From NCBI RefSeq assembly GCF_001643305.1, contig NZ_LSGW01000095.1:47400-111399 (forward strand): a stretch of DNA of 64,000 nt, in the 5' to 3' direction. The notes beneath the pieces are model-generated. The model was given only the letters and a program-made list of their open reading frames with translations. It had not been told where the DNA came from and did not search any database. This DNA comes from Aeromonas salmonicida subsp. salmonicida (GTDB taxonomy: Bacteria; Pseudomonadota; Gammaproteobacteria; Enterobacterales; Aeromonadaceae). The position numbers were made by a program, and so were the translations under genes. Every line of letters starts with the position of its first letter. Within the stretch, counting starts at the first letter, position 1. Of this stretch, positions 37,422 to 47,699 are shown piece after piece.

Positions 37422-37782
37422 ATGTGCTCCTGACCATCAATGAAGGGGTAACAGGGAGGAACCATAGGAGATGCACAGAGCGGACGGTTAGCCATTGGCT
37501 GCTGGAAATATGGATTTAAACGCTGTCAGTGCAAGAGGGTGACGACCCTCTGGAATTTGATATGTGACTATTTTGCTAAATATATAGACAAAATGGCTGC
37601 AATTTCATGGCGTGATCCTGCTCTCCATTTTTTCATGTGAAAACGATTACAACTTGGTTCGCTCATCTAGCGACAACAATAACGTCATGTTTGAACGTGC
37701 TTTTATGCGGCTACGGAGTGAATCAACTGAACAGCCGCACTTCGTTGATACATGGATTGATAGAACAGTTGGAGACACTCGC
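37422..37782. promoter_or_regulatory. Divergent control region between araBDA and araFGH
   Basis: No gene is supported here. On the minus strand 37509-37525 reads CAGCGTTTAAATCCATA, matching 13 of 17 positions of the E. coli araI1 half-site TAGCATTTTTATCCATA, about 88 bases before araB. A weaker AraC-like sequence is at 37561-37578. A 7-bp hairpin (37534-37551) and a CRP site (37634-37649) also lie here. Confidence 0.6.
37634..37649. promoter_or_regulatory. CRP site upstream of araF
   Basis: TGTGA-AAACGA-TTACA matches 9 of 10 core positions and lies 134 bases before the araF start. Confidence 0.65.
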
Positions 37783-38766
37783 ATGAACAAAATAGTTAAA
37801 AGCATGATTGCAGTAGGGTTTGCCCTCGGTATAGCAAATTCTGCTTTCTCTGCTGAGGCATTGAAGCTGGGCTACCTGGTCAAGCAGCCGGAGGAACCCT
37901 GGTTCCAGACCGAATGGACCTTTGCCGACAAGGCCGGCAAGGATCTCGGTTTTGATGTCATCAAGATTGCCGTGCCCGATGGCGAGAAGACCCTCAATGC
38001 CATCGACAGCCTGGCGGCCAACGGCGCCAAGGGCTTTGTCATCTGCACCCCTGATCCCAAGCTGGGCTCGGCCATCATGGCCAAGGCCAACAGCATGGGG
38101 CTGAAAGTCATCACGGTGGACGATCAGTTCGTCAACGCCAAGGGCAAGCCCATGGAAAATGTGCCGCTGGTGATGATGGCCGCCACCAAGATAGGGGAAC
38201 GCCAGGGGCAGGAGCTCTACACGGAGATGCAAAAACGCCAGTGGGACGTGAAGGCGACAGGGGTGCTTGCCATCACGGCCGATGAGCTGGATACCGCCCG
38301 TCGCCGGGTTGAGGGTTCTCTGAGCGCGCTCAAGGCCGCCGGTTTCCCCGATGCCCAGATCTATCGTGCGCCGACCAAGGCCAATGACATTCCGGGGGCA
38401 CTGGACGCCGCCAACTCCATGCTGGTGCAGCATCCCGAGGTGAAGAACTGGCTCATCGTCGGCATGAATGACAACACTGTGCTCGGCGGCGTGCGCGCCA
38501 CCGAAGGGCAGGGCTTCAAGGCCGCGAACGTCATCGGTATCGGCATCAATGGGGTGGACGCGGTGAACGAGCTGTCCAAGTCCAGCGCCACCGGTTTCCT
38601 CGGCTCTCTGCTGCCAAGCCCGGATGTGCACGGCTACAAGAGCATCCAGATGCTCCATGACTGGGTGGTCAATGACGTAGAGCCGGCCAAGTTCACCGAA
38701 GTGACCGACGTTGTGCTCATTACCCGCGACAACTTCAAGGTCGAGCTGCAGAAAAAAGGTCTGTGA
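37783..38766 (+). CDS. araF: L-arabinose-binding periplasmic protein
   Basis: Sugar-binding component of the high-affinity arabinose importer. The 327-residue protein has a signal peptide (cleavage near SAFSA-EAL) and the E. coli AraF-like sequence KLGYLVKQPEEPWFQTEW and GINGVDAVNELSK. ATG 37783 is preceded by GGAGA at 8 bases; an upstream in-frame extension to 37612 is not family-like. First gene of araFGH. Confidence 0.96.
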   Translation: MNKIVKSMIAVGFALGIANSAFSAEALKLGYLVKQPEEPWFQTEWTFADKAGKDLGFDVIKIAVPDGEKTLNAIDSLAANGAKGFVICTPDPKLGSAIMAKANSMGLKVITVDDQFVNAKGKPMENVPLVMMAATKIGERQGQELYTEMQKRQWDVKATGVLAITADELDTARRRVEGSLSALKAAGFPDAQIYRAPTKANDIPGALDAANSMLVQHPEVKNWLIVGMNDNTVLGGVRATEGQGFKAANVIGIGINGVDAVNELSKSSATGFLGSLLPSPDVHGYKSIQMLHDWVVNDVEPAKFTEVTDVVLITRDNFKVELQKKGL

Positions 38767-38841
38767 CAGGCGCGGTTTAACCCCTGACATCTCTACAGGC
38801 ATGGTGCAAAACCGCCCATGCCTGTTACCTGGAGTAAACAC

Positions 38842-40341
38842 ATGGATCAGTCAGTTCCTTATCTGGAGTTTTGCGGCATCAGCAAGGAGTTTCCTGGCGT
38901 CAAGGCGCTGCAAAACGTCTCCTTTTCCTGTCACCGGGGCACAGTGCATGCGCTGATGGGCGAAAACGGCGCAGGCAAATCCACCCTGCTCAAGATACTG
39001 AGCGGCTTTCAGGCTCCCACTACAGGGGTGGTGAAGCTGGATGGCCAGGAGAGGGTGTTTCAAAACACGGTCGATGCGCTGGAGAGCGGGATCGCCATCA
39101 TTTACCAAGAGTTGCATCTGGTCCCCGAGATGACCATCGCCGAGAACATCTATCTGGGTCAGCTGCCCACTCGGCACGGCGTCATCGATCGGGAAAAACT
39201 GTACCGGGATGCGACCAGACAGCTGGCGCGCCTCGGCATGGATGTGTCGCCCGAGACGCCGCTGAAGTACCTGTCGCTGGGCCAGTGGCAGATGGTGGAG
39301 ATCGCCAAGGCCCTGACCCGGGATGCGCATATCATCGCCTTTGACGAGCCGACCAGCAGCTTGTCGTCCCGCGAGATAGAGCAGCTGTTTCGGGTCATTC
39401 GCCAGCTGCGCGATGAGGGCAAGGTCATCTTGTATGTCTCCCATCGCATGGACGAGATCTTCGAGTTGTGTGATGCCATCACCGTTTTCAAGGATGGCCA
39501 GTTTGTACGCACCTTTGACGCTATGGCGGAGGTCAGCCGGGATCTGCTGGTCAAGACCATGGTGGGACGCGAGCTGACGGATATCTATGGCTACAGTCCT
39601 CGTCCATTGGGGGAGCTTGGCTTGCAGGTCAGCAACCTGATGGGACCCGGCCTGAAGGCACCCATTTCGTTTGAAGTGAAACGCGGCGAGATCCTCGGCA
39701 TTTTCGGTCTGGTGGGCGCCGGTCGCAGCGAGCTGATGAAGCTGATTTTTGGTGCCGACAAGATGGTGTCCGGCGAGATTTCGGTGTTCGGCAAGCCGGT
39801 ACCCATCCGCAATCCCATCGATGCCATTCACAGCGGCATCATGCTCTGTACCGAGGACAGAAAGGCCCTTGGCATCATCCCCATCCACTCTGTGCAGGAA
39901 AACATCAATATCAGCGCCCGGCGCCACAAGGCGTGGGGAGGCTTCTGGATCAACCAGAAATGGGAAGACGAGAACGCACGGCTGCGGATCCGCGACATGC
40001 GGGTCAAGACCCCGTCTCCTCATCAAGCCATCATGAACCTCTCCGGCGGCAACCAGCAGAAGGCCATTCTGGGCCGCTGGCTCTCCGAAGACATGAAGGT
40101 CATCTTGCTCGACGAGCCGACCCGCGGCATCGACGTCGGGGCAAAAAATGAAATCTACAACGTGATTTACGATCTGGCCAAGGTAGGTATTGCCGTTGTG
40201 GTGGTCTCCAGTGAGCTGCCGGAGGTACTGGGCATTGCGGATCGGATCATGGTCATGCGGGAAGGGGTGATCGCAGGGGAGCTTTCCCACCATGACGCCA
40301 ATGAAGTCAAGGCGCTGAACCTGGCCATGCCGGCCCGTTGA
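38842..40341 (+). CDS. araG: L-arabinose ABC transporter ATPase
   Basis: Tandem-ATPase sugar transporter subunit of 499 residues. The N-terminal half has Walker [10 protein letters not shown], signature [11 protein letters not shown] and Walker [12 protein letters not shown]. The C-terminal half has a degenerate P-loop GLVGAGRSE but a full [15 protein letters not shown] signature and [17 protein letters not shown] 38842 follows GGAG; upstream in-frame extension is not supported. Confidence 0.96.
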   Translation: MDQSVPYLEFCGISKEFPGVKALQNVSFSCHRGTVHALMGENGAGKSTLLKILSGFQAPTTGVVKLDGQERVFQNTVDALESGIAIIYQELHLVPEMTIAENIYLGQLPTRHGVIDREKLYRDATRQLARLGMDVSPETPLKYLSLGQWQMVEIAKALTRDAHIIAFDEPTSSLSSREIEQLFRVIRQLRDEGKVILYVSHRMDEIFELCDAITVFKDGQFVRTFDAMAEVSRDLLVKTMVGRELTDIYGYSPRPLGELGLQVSNLMGPGLKAPISFEVKRGEILGIFGLVGAGRSELMKLIFGADKMVSGEISVFGKPVPIRNPIDAIHSGIMLCTEDRKALGIIPIHSVQENINISARRHKAWGGFWINQKWEDENARLRIRDMRVKTPSPHQAIMNLSGGNQQKAILGRWLSEDMKVILLDEPTRGIDVGAKNEIYNVIYDLAKVGIAVVVVSSELPEVLGIADRIMVMREGVIAGELSHHDANEVKALNLAMPAR

Positions 40342-40391
40342 TAACCCATGACAGCGATGTAACAGCATCCGGAATAATCAGGAGAAATACC

Positions 40392-41300
40392 ATGACAACA
40401 ACGACTTCTGTCGGTCAGGCCGCGACTGTCTCGGCGGCCACCGGCACCAGAGTGCAACTGGCTCGAGTGTGGGATCAATACGGGATGCTGGTGATCTTCG
40501 CCATCCTGTTCCTGCTGGCCTGCGTGCTGATCCCCAACTTTGCCAGCCTGATCAACATGCGTGGCTTGGGCCTAGCGGTCTCCATGTCCGGCATGGTGGC
40601 CTGCGGCATGCTGTTCTGCCTCGCCTCCGGTGAATTCGACATGTCGGTCGGCGTCCTGTTTGGCCTCATCAACGGCATAGTGGTGGCCAAGTTCAAGATC
40701 AATGCCCTGATCACCACGCTGGCAACCATGCAGATGGCGCGCGGGGTGGGCTACATCATCTCGGACGGCAAGGCGGTCGGCATAGTGGAGGAGGGCTTCT
40801 TCGAACTTGGCAGCTCAGCCCTGCTGGGGATCCCGACGCCTATCTGGCTGACGGCGCTGTGCTTCGTGCTGTTTGGCCTGCTGCTCAACAAGACCACCTT
40901 TGGCCGCAATACCCTGGCGATGGGGGGCAATGAAGAGGCCGCCCGGCTGGCGGGGGTCAACGTGGTGCGCACCAAGATCATCATCTTCACCATGACGGGG
41001 CTGATCGCCTCGATTGCGGGGATCATTCTCGCCTCCCGCATGACCTCCGGGCAGCCCATGACCTCCATCGGCTTCGAGCTGGTGGTCATCTCGGCCTGCG
41101 TGCTGGGAGGGGTCTCCATGAAGGGGGGCATTGGCAAGATCTCCTACATCATCGCCGGTGTGTTGATCCTGGGCTTGATGGAAAATGCGATGAATTTGCT
41201 CAACATATCCCCGTTCGCCCAGTACGTGGTGCGTGGCTTGATCCTGCTCGCCGCCGTCCTGTTCGACCGCTACAAGCAGGTGCGCAAGGCACGAGTCTGA
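40392..41300 (+). CDS. araH: L-arabinose ABC transporter permease
   Basis: RbsC/AraH-type membrane permease of 302 residues (E. coli 328) with about eight to ten hydrophobic helices. Conserved parts include [10 protein letters not shown] and [35 protein letters not shown] 40392 has AGGAGA upstream. It is the last transporter gene, 50 bases after araG. Confidence 0.95.
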   Translation: MTTTTSVGQAATVSAATGTRVQLARVWDQYGMLVIFAILFLLACVLIPNFASLINMRGLGLAVSMSGMVACGMLFCLASGEFDMSVGVLFGLINGIVVAKFKINALITTLATMQMARGVGYIISDGKAVGIVEEGFFELGSSALLGIPTPIWLTALCFVLFGLLLNKTTFGRNTLAMGGNEEAARLAGVNVVRTKIIIFTMTGLIASIAGIILASRMTSGQPMTSIGFELVVISACVLGGVSMKGGIGKISYIIAGVLILGLMENAMNLLNISPFAQYVVRGLILLAAVLFDRYKQVRKARV

Positions 41301-41494
41301 CCCTGGTTTTCTCACGCCATCTCAGGCCAGCATCTCGCTGGCCTTGTTGTCTGGTCCTCCCCCGGCGCGCAGCAGACCCGACTGTGAGCCAGTTCAATAA
41401 ATTCACACTGCGCTGGCCGTCAGATAGCGTGTTCCCAAAGCGAGTCTCTACAATGGCCCATGCCGATTTTTTTACCCAAGCGCTTTTTTGTGCC

Positions 41495-42364
41495 ATGTCA
41501 TCAATGCAAAAAGAGAAGCCAAAACAACTCAATCCCCTGTTGCCCGGATATGCCTTCGATGTCTTCCTCGTCTCTGGCATGACCCCTATCGAGCAACACA
41601 GCCCGCTCGACTTCATCATCGACCGACCTGGTGGCATGAAGGGGTTCATCGTCAACTTGACCATCAAGGGCAAGGGGCAGATCTTTCAGGGTGATCAGGC
41701 GTTCACGGTGGAGCCAGGCGACTTGCTGCTCTTCCCGCCCGCGGCCGTGCACCATTACGGCAGGGCACCGGATGCCCGGGAGTGGTATCACCGCTGGGTC
41801 TATTTCCGGCCAAGAGCCTATTGGGCCGACTGGCTCAAGTGGCCGCGGGCGGTCGCCAATGTGGGGCGCCTGAATCTGGCAGACGGTCAGTTGCTCGATG
41901 AATTTGATGCGCTGTTTCTCGATATCGAAGAGACCCACAAGCAGCTGAGGCCCATGTCGGAGCAACTGGCGATGAACCTGCTGGAGCGGCTGCTCATCCG
42001 CTGTTACGAGGCGTCCTCCCTGACGGAATATCCCGCCATTGATCACAGGGTTCACGAGGCGTGCCAGATCCTGAGCGACTCGCTTTCGGCTGAGATATCG
42101 GTCGAGGCGCTGGCCGAGCAGGTGTTTTTGTCTCCTTCGCGGCTGGCCCACCTGTTTCGTGAGCAAGTGGGGGTGAGCATAGTGCGTTGGCGCGAAGATC
42201 AACGGATCATGCGGGCCAAGCTCCTGTTGCAGACCACGCCCATGTCGGTCGCCGCCATTGGCCAGCAGGTGGGGTATGACGATCAGCTCTACTTCTCACG
42301 GGTATTCAAGAAACGGGTCGGTGTCAGCCCGACCGAATATCGCAAATGCGCCACCCCGCTGTGA
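41495..42364 (+). CDS. araC: Arabinose operon regulator AraC
   Basis: Dual activator/repressor of the ara genes. It has the N-terminal arabinose-binding cupin ([52 protein letters not shown]) and two C-terminal HTH motifs ([40 protein letters not shown]). ATG 41495 matches the E. coli N-terminal arm; upstream in-frame starts are atypical. It follows araH in the same direction, unlike E. coli where araC is divergent from araB. Confidence 0.94.
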   Translation: MSSMQKEKPKQLNPLLPGYAFDVFLVSGMTPIEQHSPLDFIIDRPGGMKGFIVNLTIKGKGQIFQGDQAFTVEPGDLLLFPPAAVHHYGRAPDAREWYHRWVYFRPRAYWADWLKWPRAVANVGRLNLADGQLLDEFDALFLDIEETHKQLRPMSEQLAMNLLERLLIRCYEASSLTEYPAIDHRVHEACQILSDSLSAEISVEALAEQVFLSPSRLAHLFREQVGVSIVRWREDQRIMRAKLLLQTTPMSVAAIGQQVGYDDQLYFSRVFKKRVGVSPTEYRKCATPL

Positions 42365-42431
42365 CAGGGGGATTGCAGACAGGTGAAGCAAAGCACGGGC
42401 GAGTGGCATCAAAACACCGGGTATTGGCCGC

Positions 42432-42460
42432 AAACAGGGACGTCACTGACGTCCCTGTTT
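42432..42460. terminator. Hairpin between araC and galK
   Basis: A 13-bp perfect stem, AAACAGGGACGTC with GACGTCCCTGTTT, around ACT. It may serve both convergent genes. The rest of 42461-42641 shows nothing I can name. Confidence 0.7.
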
Positions 42461-42641
42461 GCCGATTGACCTGCTGGTGTTGAAGAGGATGGGAGAGATG
42501 ACGGTGCCATGTTTGCCCATGTCTTTGCTGCCAGAGCCTGGCTAGGGTGCAACGCGTTCAAACCGGCGTCAGTTCTCTCCCGACGATGTCACTATTCGTG
42601 ATGGCTACGAAGAGTGCCCGATAGCGACATCGTCAGGGACA

Positions 42642-43799
42642 TCAGAGGATACCGGCGCCTGCCGAGGGTTTACTGATATAGATGCTGGGTTGCAACCCGC
42701 TGACCTGGGGATAGCGGGCATTGACCTGTTCACAGACTATCGAGGTCAGTGAATGTGGCACCAGCGCCACAACGCAGCCACCGAAGCCGCCACCCGTCAT
42801 TCTCACACCGCCGCGACTGCCGATGATCTCCTTGATGATGTCGACCAGGGCATCAATGGCGGGCACGGTAATGGCAAAATCATCCCGCATCGAGGCATGG
42901 GAGAGCGCCATCAGCTCTGCCATCATGAGCATGTCTTCATTGGCCAGGGCATCGGCTGCGGCCAGGGTCCGTTCATTCTCGGAGATGACATGCCGTGCGC
43001 GGCGGGCGACGACGGGATCCAGCTCATCGGCTCGGGAGACAAACTGCGTCATGGTCAGATCGCGCAGCGCCTTGACGCCAAAATGGCGGGCCGCCTCTTC
43101 ACATTGTGCCCGGCGGGCATTGTATTCACTGTCGACCAGTCCGCGGCGAACATTGGAGTTGATGATGACAACATCGATGCCAGCCGGAATACGGACGGGG
43201 CGAGTCCTCAGGCTGCGGCAGTCGATCAGCAGGGCGTGATCCTGCTGACCCAGAGCCGAGATGAACTGATCCATGATGCCGCAGTTGCAGCCGACGAACA
43301 TGTTCTCTGCCAGTTGCCCATTGAGGGCGATATCGGCCTGACTGATGTCGAGGTGATTCATCTCCTTAAATACCTGCCCCACGGCCACTTCCAGAGAGGC
43401 GGAGGAGCTCAGGCCAGCGCCCTGCGGGACATTGCCACTGAGCACCAGATCGGCACCGGTCAGTTCGCAGCCCCGCAGCAGCAGATACTTGATGACTCCC
43501 CGTACATAGTTGGCCCACAAGTATTCAGGGCGTGACGCTATGGGACGGCTCAAATCAAACTCATCCTGCTGATTGTTGTAGTCAGCGGCGATGACTCGCA
43601 CCAGGCTGTCCTGACGAGGAGCCGCACTGATCACTGTCTGATAGTCAATGGCACAGGGGAGTACAAAACCGTCGTTGTAATCCGTGTGTTCACCGATCAG
43701 ATTGACGCGACCTGGCGCTTGGATGGCGAGGGTCGGATGGTAACCGAATTGGGTGTAAAACGTGGTATCAGTCATGCTGCGTGGTGATTCAATACTCAT
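42642..43799 (-). CDS. galK: Galactokinase
   Basis: GHMP-family kinase of 385 residues that makes galactose 1-phosphate. The signature [24 protein letters not shown], the ATP loop [16 protein letters not shown] and the C-terminal [10 protein letters not shown] are intact. It is the last gene of galE-galT-galK, 9 bases after galT. ATGs at 43799 and 43775 are both possible starts. Confidence 0.97.
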   Translation of the reverse strand: MSIESPRSMTDTTFYTQFGYHPTLAIQAPGRVNLIGEHTDYNDGFVLPCAIDYQTVISAAPRQDSLVRVIAADYNNQQDEFDLSRPIASRPEYLWANYVRGVIKYLLLRGCELTGADLVLSGNVPQGAGLSSSASLEVAVGQVFKEMNHLDISQADIALNGQLAENMFVGCNCGIMDQFISALGQQDHALLIDCRSLRTRPVRIPAGIDVVIINSNVRRGLVDSEYNARRAQCEEAARHFGVKALRDLTMTQFVSRADELDPVVARRARHVISENERTLAAADALANEDMLMMAELMALSHASMRDDFAITVPAIDALVDIIKEIIGSRGGVRMTGGGFGGCVVALVPHSLTSIVCEQVNARYPQVSGLQPSIYISKPSAGAGIL

Positions 43800-43808
43800 A
43801 ACTCAACC

Positions 43809-44849
43809 TCAAACCTGTTCACGAAAATGGACATCACTGACAGCACGCAGTCGTTCGGCCGCTTGCTCTGCCGTCAGATCACGCTGCGTTTCTGCCAGCA
43901 TTTCATAGCCGACCATAAACTTACGCACGCTCGCAGAGCGCAGCAGGGGCGGGTAGAAGTGGGCGTGCAACTGCCAGTGGTCGTTCTCTGAGCCATTGAA
44001 GGGGGCGCCATGCCAACCCATGGAATAGGGGAAAGAGCACTGGAACAAGTTGTCATAACGGCTGGTCAGTTTCTTGATCGCGAGCGCCAGATCTGCCCGC
44101 TGTTGCGGGTTCAATGCGGGCAGGTGCGCCACCGAAAACTTGGGCAGCAGCAAGGTCTCGAACGGCCAGGCGGCCCAATAGGGCACGACCGCCAACCAGT
44201 GCTCCGTTTCAACCACGGTGCGACGGCCATCGGCTCGCTCGCGCTCGACATAATCGAGCAACATGGCGCGGCCATGTTTGGCAAGGTATTCCCGCTGGGC
44301 GTTGTTTTCTTTCACGGCTTCGTTGGGCAAGAAGCCGTTGGCCCAGATCTGTCCGTGGGGATGTGGATTGGAGCAACCCATCATGCTGCCCTTGTTTTCG
44401 AATACCTGGATCCAGGGATAATCATGTCCCAGCTCTGCGGTCTGCTCGCACCAGGTATTGACCACGGCGGTGAGTGCCAGGAGCGGCAGCTCGGGCAGTG
44501 TCTTGCTGTGATCCGGTGAGAAGCAGATCACCCGGCTGGTACCACGGGCACTCTCCAGCTGGAACAGGGGATCGTCACTGGCCGGTGCTGCCGGTGTGTC
44601 TGTCATCAGGGCGGCAAAGTCGTTGGTAAAGACGAAGGTCTCCTGATAATCCGGATTCTTGTCACCGGTGACACGGGTATTGCCTGCGCAGAGGAAACAG
44701 TCAGGGTCGTGGGGGGCTCGCAGGGTACGATCCGGCTCATCCTGCTGACCCTGCCAGGGGCGTTTCGCCCTGTGGGGCGAGACGAGTACCCACTGCTGGA
44801 TCAGCGGGTTATAACGACGATGCGGGTGATCGGTTGGTTCAAATTGCAT
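43809..44849 (-). CDS. galT: Galactose-1-phosphate uridylyltransferase
   Basis: Leloir-pathway enzyme exchanging UMP between UDP-glucose and galactose 1-phosphate. The catalytic HPHGQIW motif and the [17 protein letters not shown] context are present, as is the zinc-type [21 protein letters not shown] 44849 ([16 protein letters not shown]) follows GAGGAG; an ATG at 44879 overlapping the galE stop is an alternative. About 346 residues. Confidence 0.97.
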   Translation of the reverse strand: MQFEPTDHPHRRYNPLIQQWVLVSPHRAKRPWQGQQDEPDRTLRAPHDPDCFLCAGNTRVTGDKNPDYQETFVFTNDFAALMTDTPAAPASDDPLFQLESARGTSRVICFSPDHSKTLPELPLLALTAVVNTWCEQTAELGHDYPWIQVFENKGSMMGCSNPHPHGQIWANGFLPNEAVKENNAQREYLAKHGRAMLLDYVERERADGRRTVVETEHWLAVVPYWAAWPFETLLLPKFSVAHLPALNPQQRADLALAIKKLTSRYDNLFQCSFPYSMGWHGAPFNGSENDHWQLHAHFYPPLLRSASVRKFMVGYEMLAETQRDLTAEQAAERLRAVSDVHFREQV

Positions 44850-44875
44850 GGATAATTGCTCCTCGTGCTGGCCAC

Positions 44876-45898
44876 TCATAGGGTTGGATAGCCGTTCGGA
44901 TTTTGTGATTGCCAGCGCCAGGTATCGGCGGTCATGTCATCAATGGTGCGATGAGCTTGCCAGCCCAGCTCGGTGAGGGCCCGGCTGGGATCTGCCCAGC
45001 ATTGGGCGATATCCCCCGTGCGCCGTGGCACTATTTCATAAGGCAGGTCACGGCCACAGGCCCGGGAGAAGGCGGCGTGTATGTCGAGAACGCTGTAGCC
45101 ATGTCCTGTTCCCAGGTTGTAGACATGAACGCCCGACTGCCCGAGCTTGCTCTGCAAGGCCGCCACATGCCCGTCGGCCAGATCCATCACATGAATGTAA
45201 TCGCGCACGCCAGTGCTATCCGGGGTGGGATAGTCATCCCCAAAAATGGCGAGTTTGTCACGGCGTCCTACCGCCACCTGGGCAATATAGGGCATCAGAT
45301 TGTTGGGGATCCCCTGTGGGTCCTCACCCATCAAGCCACTGGGATGAGCGCCCACCGGATTGAAATAGCGCAGCAGGGTCAATGACCAATCGGGCGCCGC
45401 ATTGGCAAAGTCCTTGATGAGGCGCTCAACCATCAGCTTGCTCTGGCCATAAGGATTGGTGGCTTGCAGGGTTGGGCTCTCCTCTCGGACAGGCATGGTG
45501 TCCGGCTCGCCGTAGACGGTGGCCGATGAGCTGAACAGCAACGTCTTGACCCCGGCACGCTGCATCGCCTGCAACAAAACCAGAGTGCCGCTGACATTAT
45601 TGTCATAGTATTCAAGGGGTTTTTGCACTGATTCCCCGACGGCCTTGAGTCCGGCGAAATGGATCACGGCATCAATCTGCTGTTCCGCGAACACCCGATC
45701 CAGCAAGCTGGCGTCACGCACATCCCCCCGATAGAGCACTGGGCGCTGCCCACTGAGAGTTTGGATACGTTCGAGAACACTTTCTTTGCTGTTGGCGAGG
45801 TTATCTAACAGTATGGGGGTCATACCGGCAGCGATAAGCTGCAGACAGGTATGACTTCCTATGTAACCAGTTCCACCGGTGACAAGGATTTTCAACAT
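44876..45898 (-). CDS. galE: UDP-glucose 4-epimerase
   Basis: Short-chain dehydrogenase-type epimerase interconverting UDP-galactose and UDP-glucose. The NAD motif [11 protein letters not shown] and catalytic YGQSKL (YxxxK) are visible. ATG 45898 gives 340 residues (E. coli 338) and has AGGAG upstream. It is the first gene of galETK and is controlled by the GalR/CRP region at 45899-46207. Confidence 0.97.
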   Translation of the reverse strand: MLKILVTGGTGYIGSHTCLQLIAAGMTPILLDNLANSKESVLERIQTLSGQRPVLYRGDVRDASLLDRVFAEQQIDAVIHFAGLKAVGESVQKPLEYYDNNVSGTLVLLQAMQRAGVKTLLFSSSATVYGEPDTMPVREESPTLQATNPYGQSKLMVERLIKDFANAAPDWSLTLLRYFNPVGAHPSGLMGEDPQGIPNNLMPYIAQVAVGRRDKLAIFGDDYPTPDSTGVRDYIHVMDLADGHVAALQSKLGQSGVHVYNLGTGHGYSVLDIHAAFSRACGRDLPYEIVPRRTGDIAQCWADPSRALTELGWQAHRTIDDMTADTWRWQSQNPNGYPTL

Positions 45899-45938
45899 GT
45901 GGTGCTCCTTGGTGCTCATTCCTGTTGGTGTTTTTATT

Positions 45939-45954
45939 GTGTAACCGCTTTCCC
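45939..45954. promoter_or_regulatory. GalR operator near galE (internal-type)
   Basis: GTGTAACCGCTTTCCC fits GTGnAAnCGnTTnCAC with one mismatch; 41 bases before the galE start. Confidence 0.8.
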
Positions 45955-46002
45955 TTATTGTGCTCTTGCCGGAAAGGGGAGGGAAGATGGCTGTGCATTT
46001 AA

Positions 46003-46018
46003 TGTGATTTTTGTCACA
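46003..46018. promoter_or_regulatory. CRP site in the gal promoter
   Basis: TGTGATTTTTGTCACA is an exact TGTGA-N6-TCACA match, 105 bases upstream of galE. Confidence 0.9.
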
Positions 46019-46057
46019 AATGGTCTTCGGAAAGCTGGCTTGTCGGGATTTTGTGTA

Positions 46058-46072
46058 TGTAAGCGAGTTACA
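46058..46072. promoter_or_regulatory. Possible second GalR operator (external-type)
   Basis: TGTAAGCGAGTTACA is an inverted repeat resembling the GalR site but with one extra base. It is centred about 118 bases from the operator near galE. Confidence 0.55.
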
Positions 46073-46207
46073 CTGCCGCCGACATGTATTGATAGGATGC
46101 TCCCGCTTTTTAGATGAAAGCCGTGTCAGGCATGGGAAATGCCGGTAGTATCTTGAACCCATGAAATAATGGTTTTTATTTGTACCGTTCACCGGAAAAG
46201 CTAATCC

Positions 46208-47209
46208 ATGGCAACAATCAAAGATGTAGCACTCCTGTCTGGCGTATCTGTCGCCACAGTCTCACGTGTCATCAATAATTCTCCCAAGGCGAGTCAGGCA
46301 TCCCGTGATGCTGTCTTCAAGGCGATGAATGAACTCAACTACCATCCCAACGCCAATGCGCGGGCCTTGGCCCATCAAAGCAACGAGACACTGGGGCTGG
46401 TTGTTGCAGATGTGTCCGACCCCTTCTTCGGCACCATGGTGAAAGCCGTAGAACAAGTGGCACAGTCGACGGGCAACTTCCTGCTCATCGGGAATGGCTA
46501 TCACGATGCCGTCAAAGAAAAGCATGTGATAGAGCAATTAATTGGCCATCGCTGTTCGGGGCTGGTTGTGCATGCCAAAATGCTGCCGGATGAAGAGTTG
46601 ATCCAGATGATGAGTTATGTCCCTGGCATGGTGCTGATCAATCGCATCGTCCCCGGGTACGAGTCCCGCTGTGTGGCGCTGGACGATCGTTATGGCTCCT
46701 GGTTGGCAACTCGTCATCTGATCCAGGAAGGGCACAAGAAGATAGGGTTTCTCTGCTCCAATCATCAGATCTCTGACTCACAAGATCGCTTGCAGGGTTA
46801 CCTTGATGCGTTGCAAGAGCACGAGATAGCCGTCGATGAGCGCCTGATCTCCCGTGGCAGTCCGGATGAACTGGGCGGTGAGGCGGCGATGACTGAACTG
46901 CTGAGCCGAGGCCAGCATATGACGGCAGTGGTCTGCTATAACGACTCAATGGCAGCAGGGGCATTGTCCGTGCTGAGCGACAATGGTATCGAGGTACCGC
47001 AGGAGCTATCACTGGTCGGATTTGATGATGTCCTGATTTCTCGTTATTTGCGCCCTCGCTTGACGACGGTGCGTTATCCCATCATCGCCATGGCCACCCA
47101 GGCTGCCGAGCTGGCGATCGCCTTGTCAAAAGGGGGACCCCTGCCCCAGACGACCCATATGTTTAGCCCTACTCTGGTTCGCCGTCATTCGGTCCGGAGT
47201 ATTGACTGA
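46208..47209 (+). CDS. galR: Galactose repressor GalR
   Basis: LacI-family repressor of 333 residues, very close to E. coli GalR over its whole length (MATIKDVA..SGVSVATVSRVINNSPKAS, then VVADVSDPFFG, ALDDRYGSWLATRHLIQ and SPTLVRRHSV). The HTH lies at residues 3-25 and the galactose-binding core follows. It is divergent from galE and upstream of the galactan genes, and its operator type occurs at gal, porin and importer promoters in this window. A terminator follows. Confidence 0.95.
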   Translation: MATIKDVALLSGVSVATVSRVINNSPKASQASRDAVFKAMNELNYHPNANARALAHQSNETLGLVVADVSDPFFGTMVKAVEQVAQSTGNFLLIGNGYHDAVKEKHVIEQLIGHRCSGLVVHAKMLPDEELIQMMSYVPGMVLINRIVPGYESRCVALDDRYGSWLATRHLIQEGHKKIGFLCSNHQISDSQDRLQGYLDALQEHEIAVDERLISRGSPDELGGEAAMTELLSRGQHMTAVVCYNDSMAAGALSVLSDNGIEVPQELSLVGFDDVLISRYLRPRLTTVRYPIIAMATQAAELAIALSKGGPLPQTTHMFSPTLVRRHSVRSID

Positions 47210-47243
47210 CATTCCCCTGATCCCCCTCTGTCGATAAGTCATC

Positions 47244-47275
47244 AGGCAAGGCCGTCAAGGCGCCTTGCCTTTTTT
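47244..47275 (+). terminator. Rho-independent terminator after galR
   Basis: AGGCAAGGC pairs with GCCTTGCCT, followed by six T residues. Confidence 0.88.
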
Positions 47276-47569
47276 GTCTCTTCCTTGTCTGTGTACTCTT
47301 CCTCTTGTTGCTGCGTATGGCTGTCCAGATGCAACAGCGCCATCATCCATCCATCCATGTCTTGCACCAGGTGATGCTGCTCACATTTTTGATGGACCCG
47401 CTGCAATTTCCGTATGTCGTCATCGCCGTTGATTTCCTGAATGCATAAGCCGTGTAATCGATAACACCCTAGCTTGTATTTTTTATTGCTTAGCAATCAA
47501 CAACTTAAAAATGGTTCATTATTGTTTGTTTAGTAATTAAATGCTTCAGTGATGTAATAATTACAATTA

Positions 47570-47585
47570 TGTGAGTTGTATCATG
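47570..47585. promoter_or_regulatory. CRP site of the porin promoter
   Basis: TGTGAGTTGTATCATG matches 8 of 10 core positions. Its centre is about 42 bases upstream of the expected transcription start, the class II activator position. Confidence 0.65.
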
Positions 47586-47607
47586 TCAGTGGTGGCTTGA
47601 ATCTTTC

Positions 47608-47613
47608 TATAAT
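47608..47613 (+). promoter_or_regulatory. -10 box of the porin promoter
   Basis: An exact TATAAT with no good -35 element, as expected for a CRP-dependent promoter. Confidence 0.65.
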
Positions 47614-47625
47614 CCACTCCGGCTA

Positions 47626-47641
47626 GTGAAAGCGCTTTCCC
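47626..47641. promoter_or_regulatory. GalR-type operator downstream of the porin promoter
   Basis: GTGAAAGCGCTTTCCC fits GTGnAAnCGnTTnCAC with one mismatch and would overlap about +6 to +21. Confidence 0.72.
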
Positions 47642-47699
47642 TCTGGATTGGTGAGCGTTCATCAAGATAACAATGCAACAGTGGAATAAAGGAATGACT

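Larger units (their letters stand above)
45899..46207. promoter_or_regulatory. Divergent galE-galR control region
   Basis: No gene is supported in these 309 bases. They hold a GalR operator near galE, a perfect CRP site in the middle and a second, imperfect GalR-type palindrome toward galR. Confidence 0.75.
47210..47699. promoter_or_regulatory. Intergenic region galR to porin
   Basis: It holds the galR terminator, a CRP site, a -10 box and a GalR operator in front of the porin. A weak minus-strand frame (47242-47496, TTG start) overlaps the terminator and is not called as a gene. Confidence 0.6.

Noticed and set aside
47242..47496. Minus-strand frame of 84 codons between galR and the porin
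   Set aside because: It needs a TTG start, overlaps the galR terminator and resembles no family I know.
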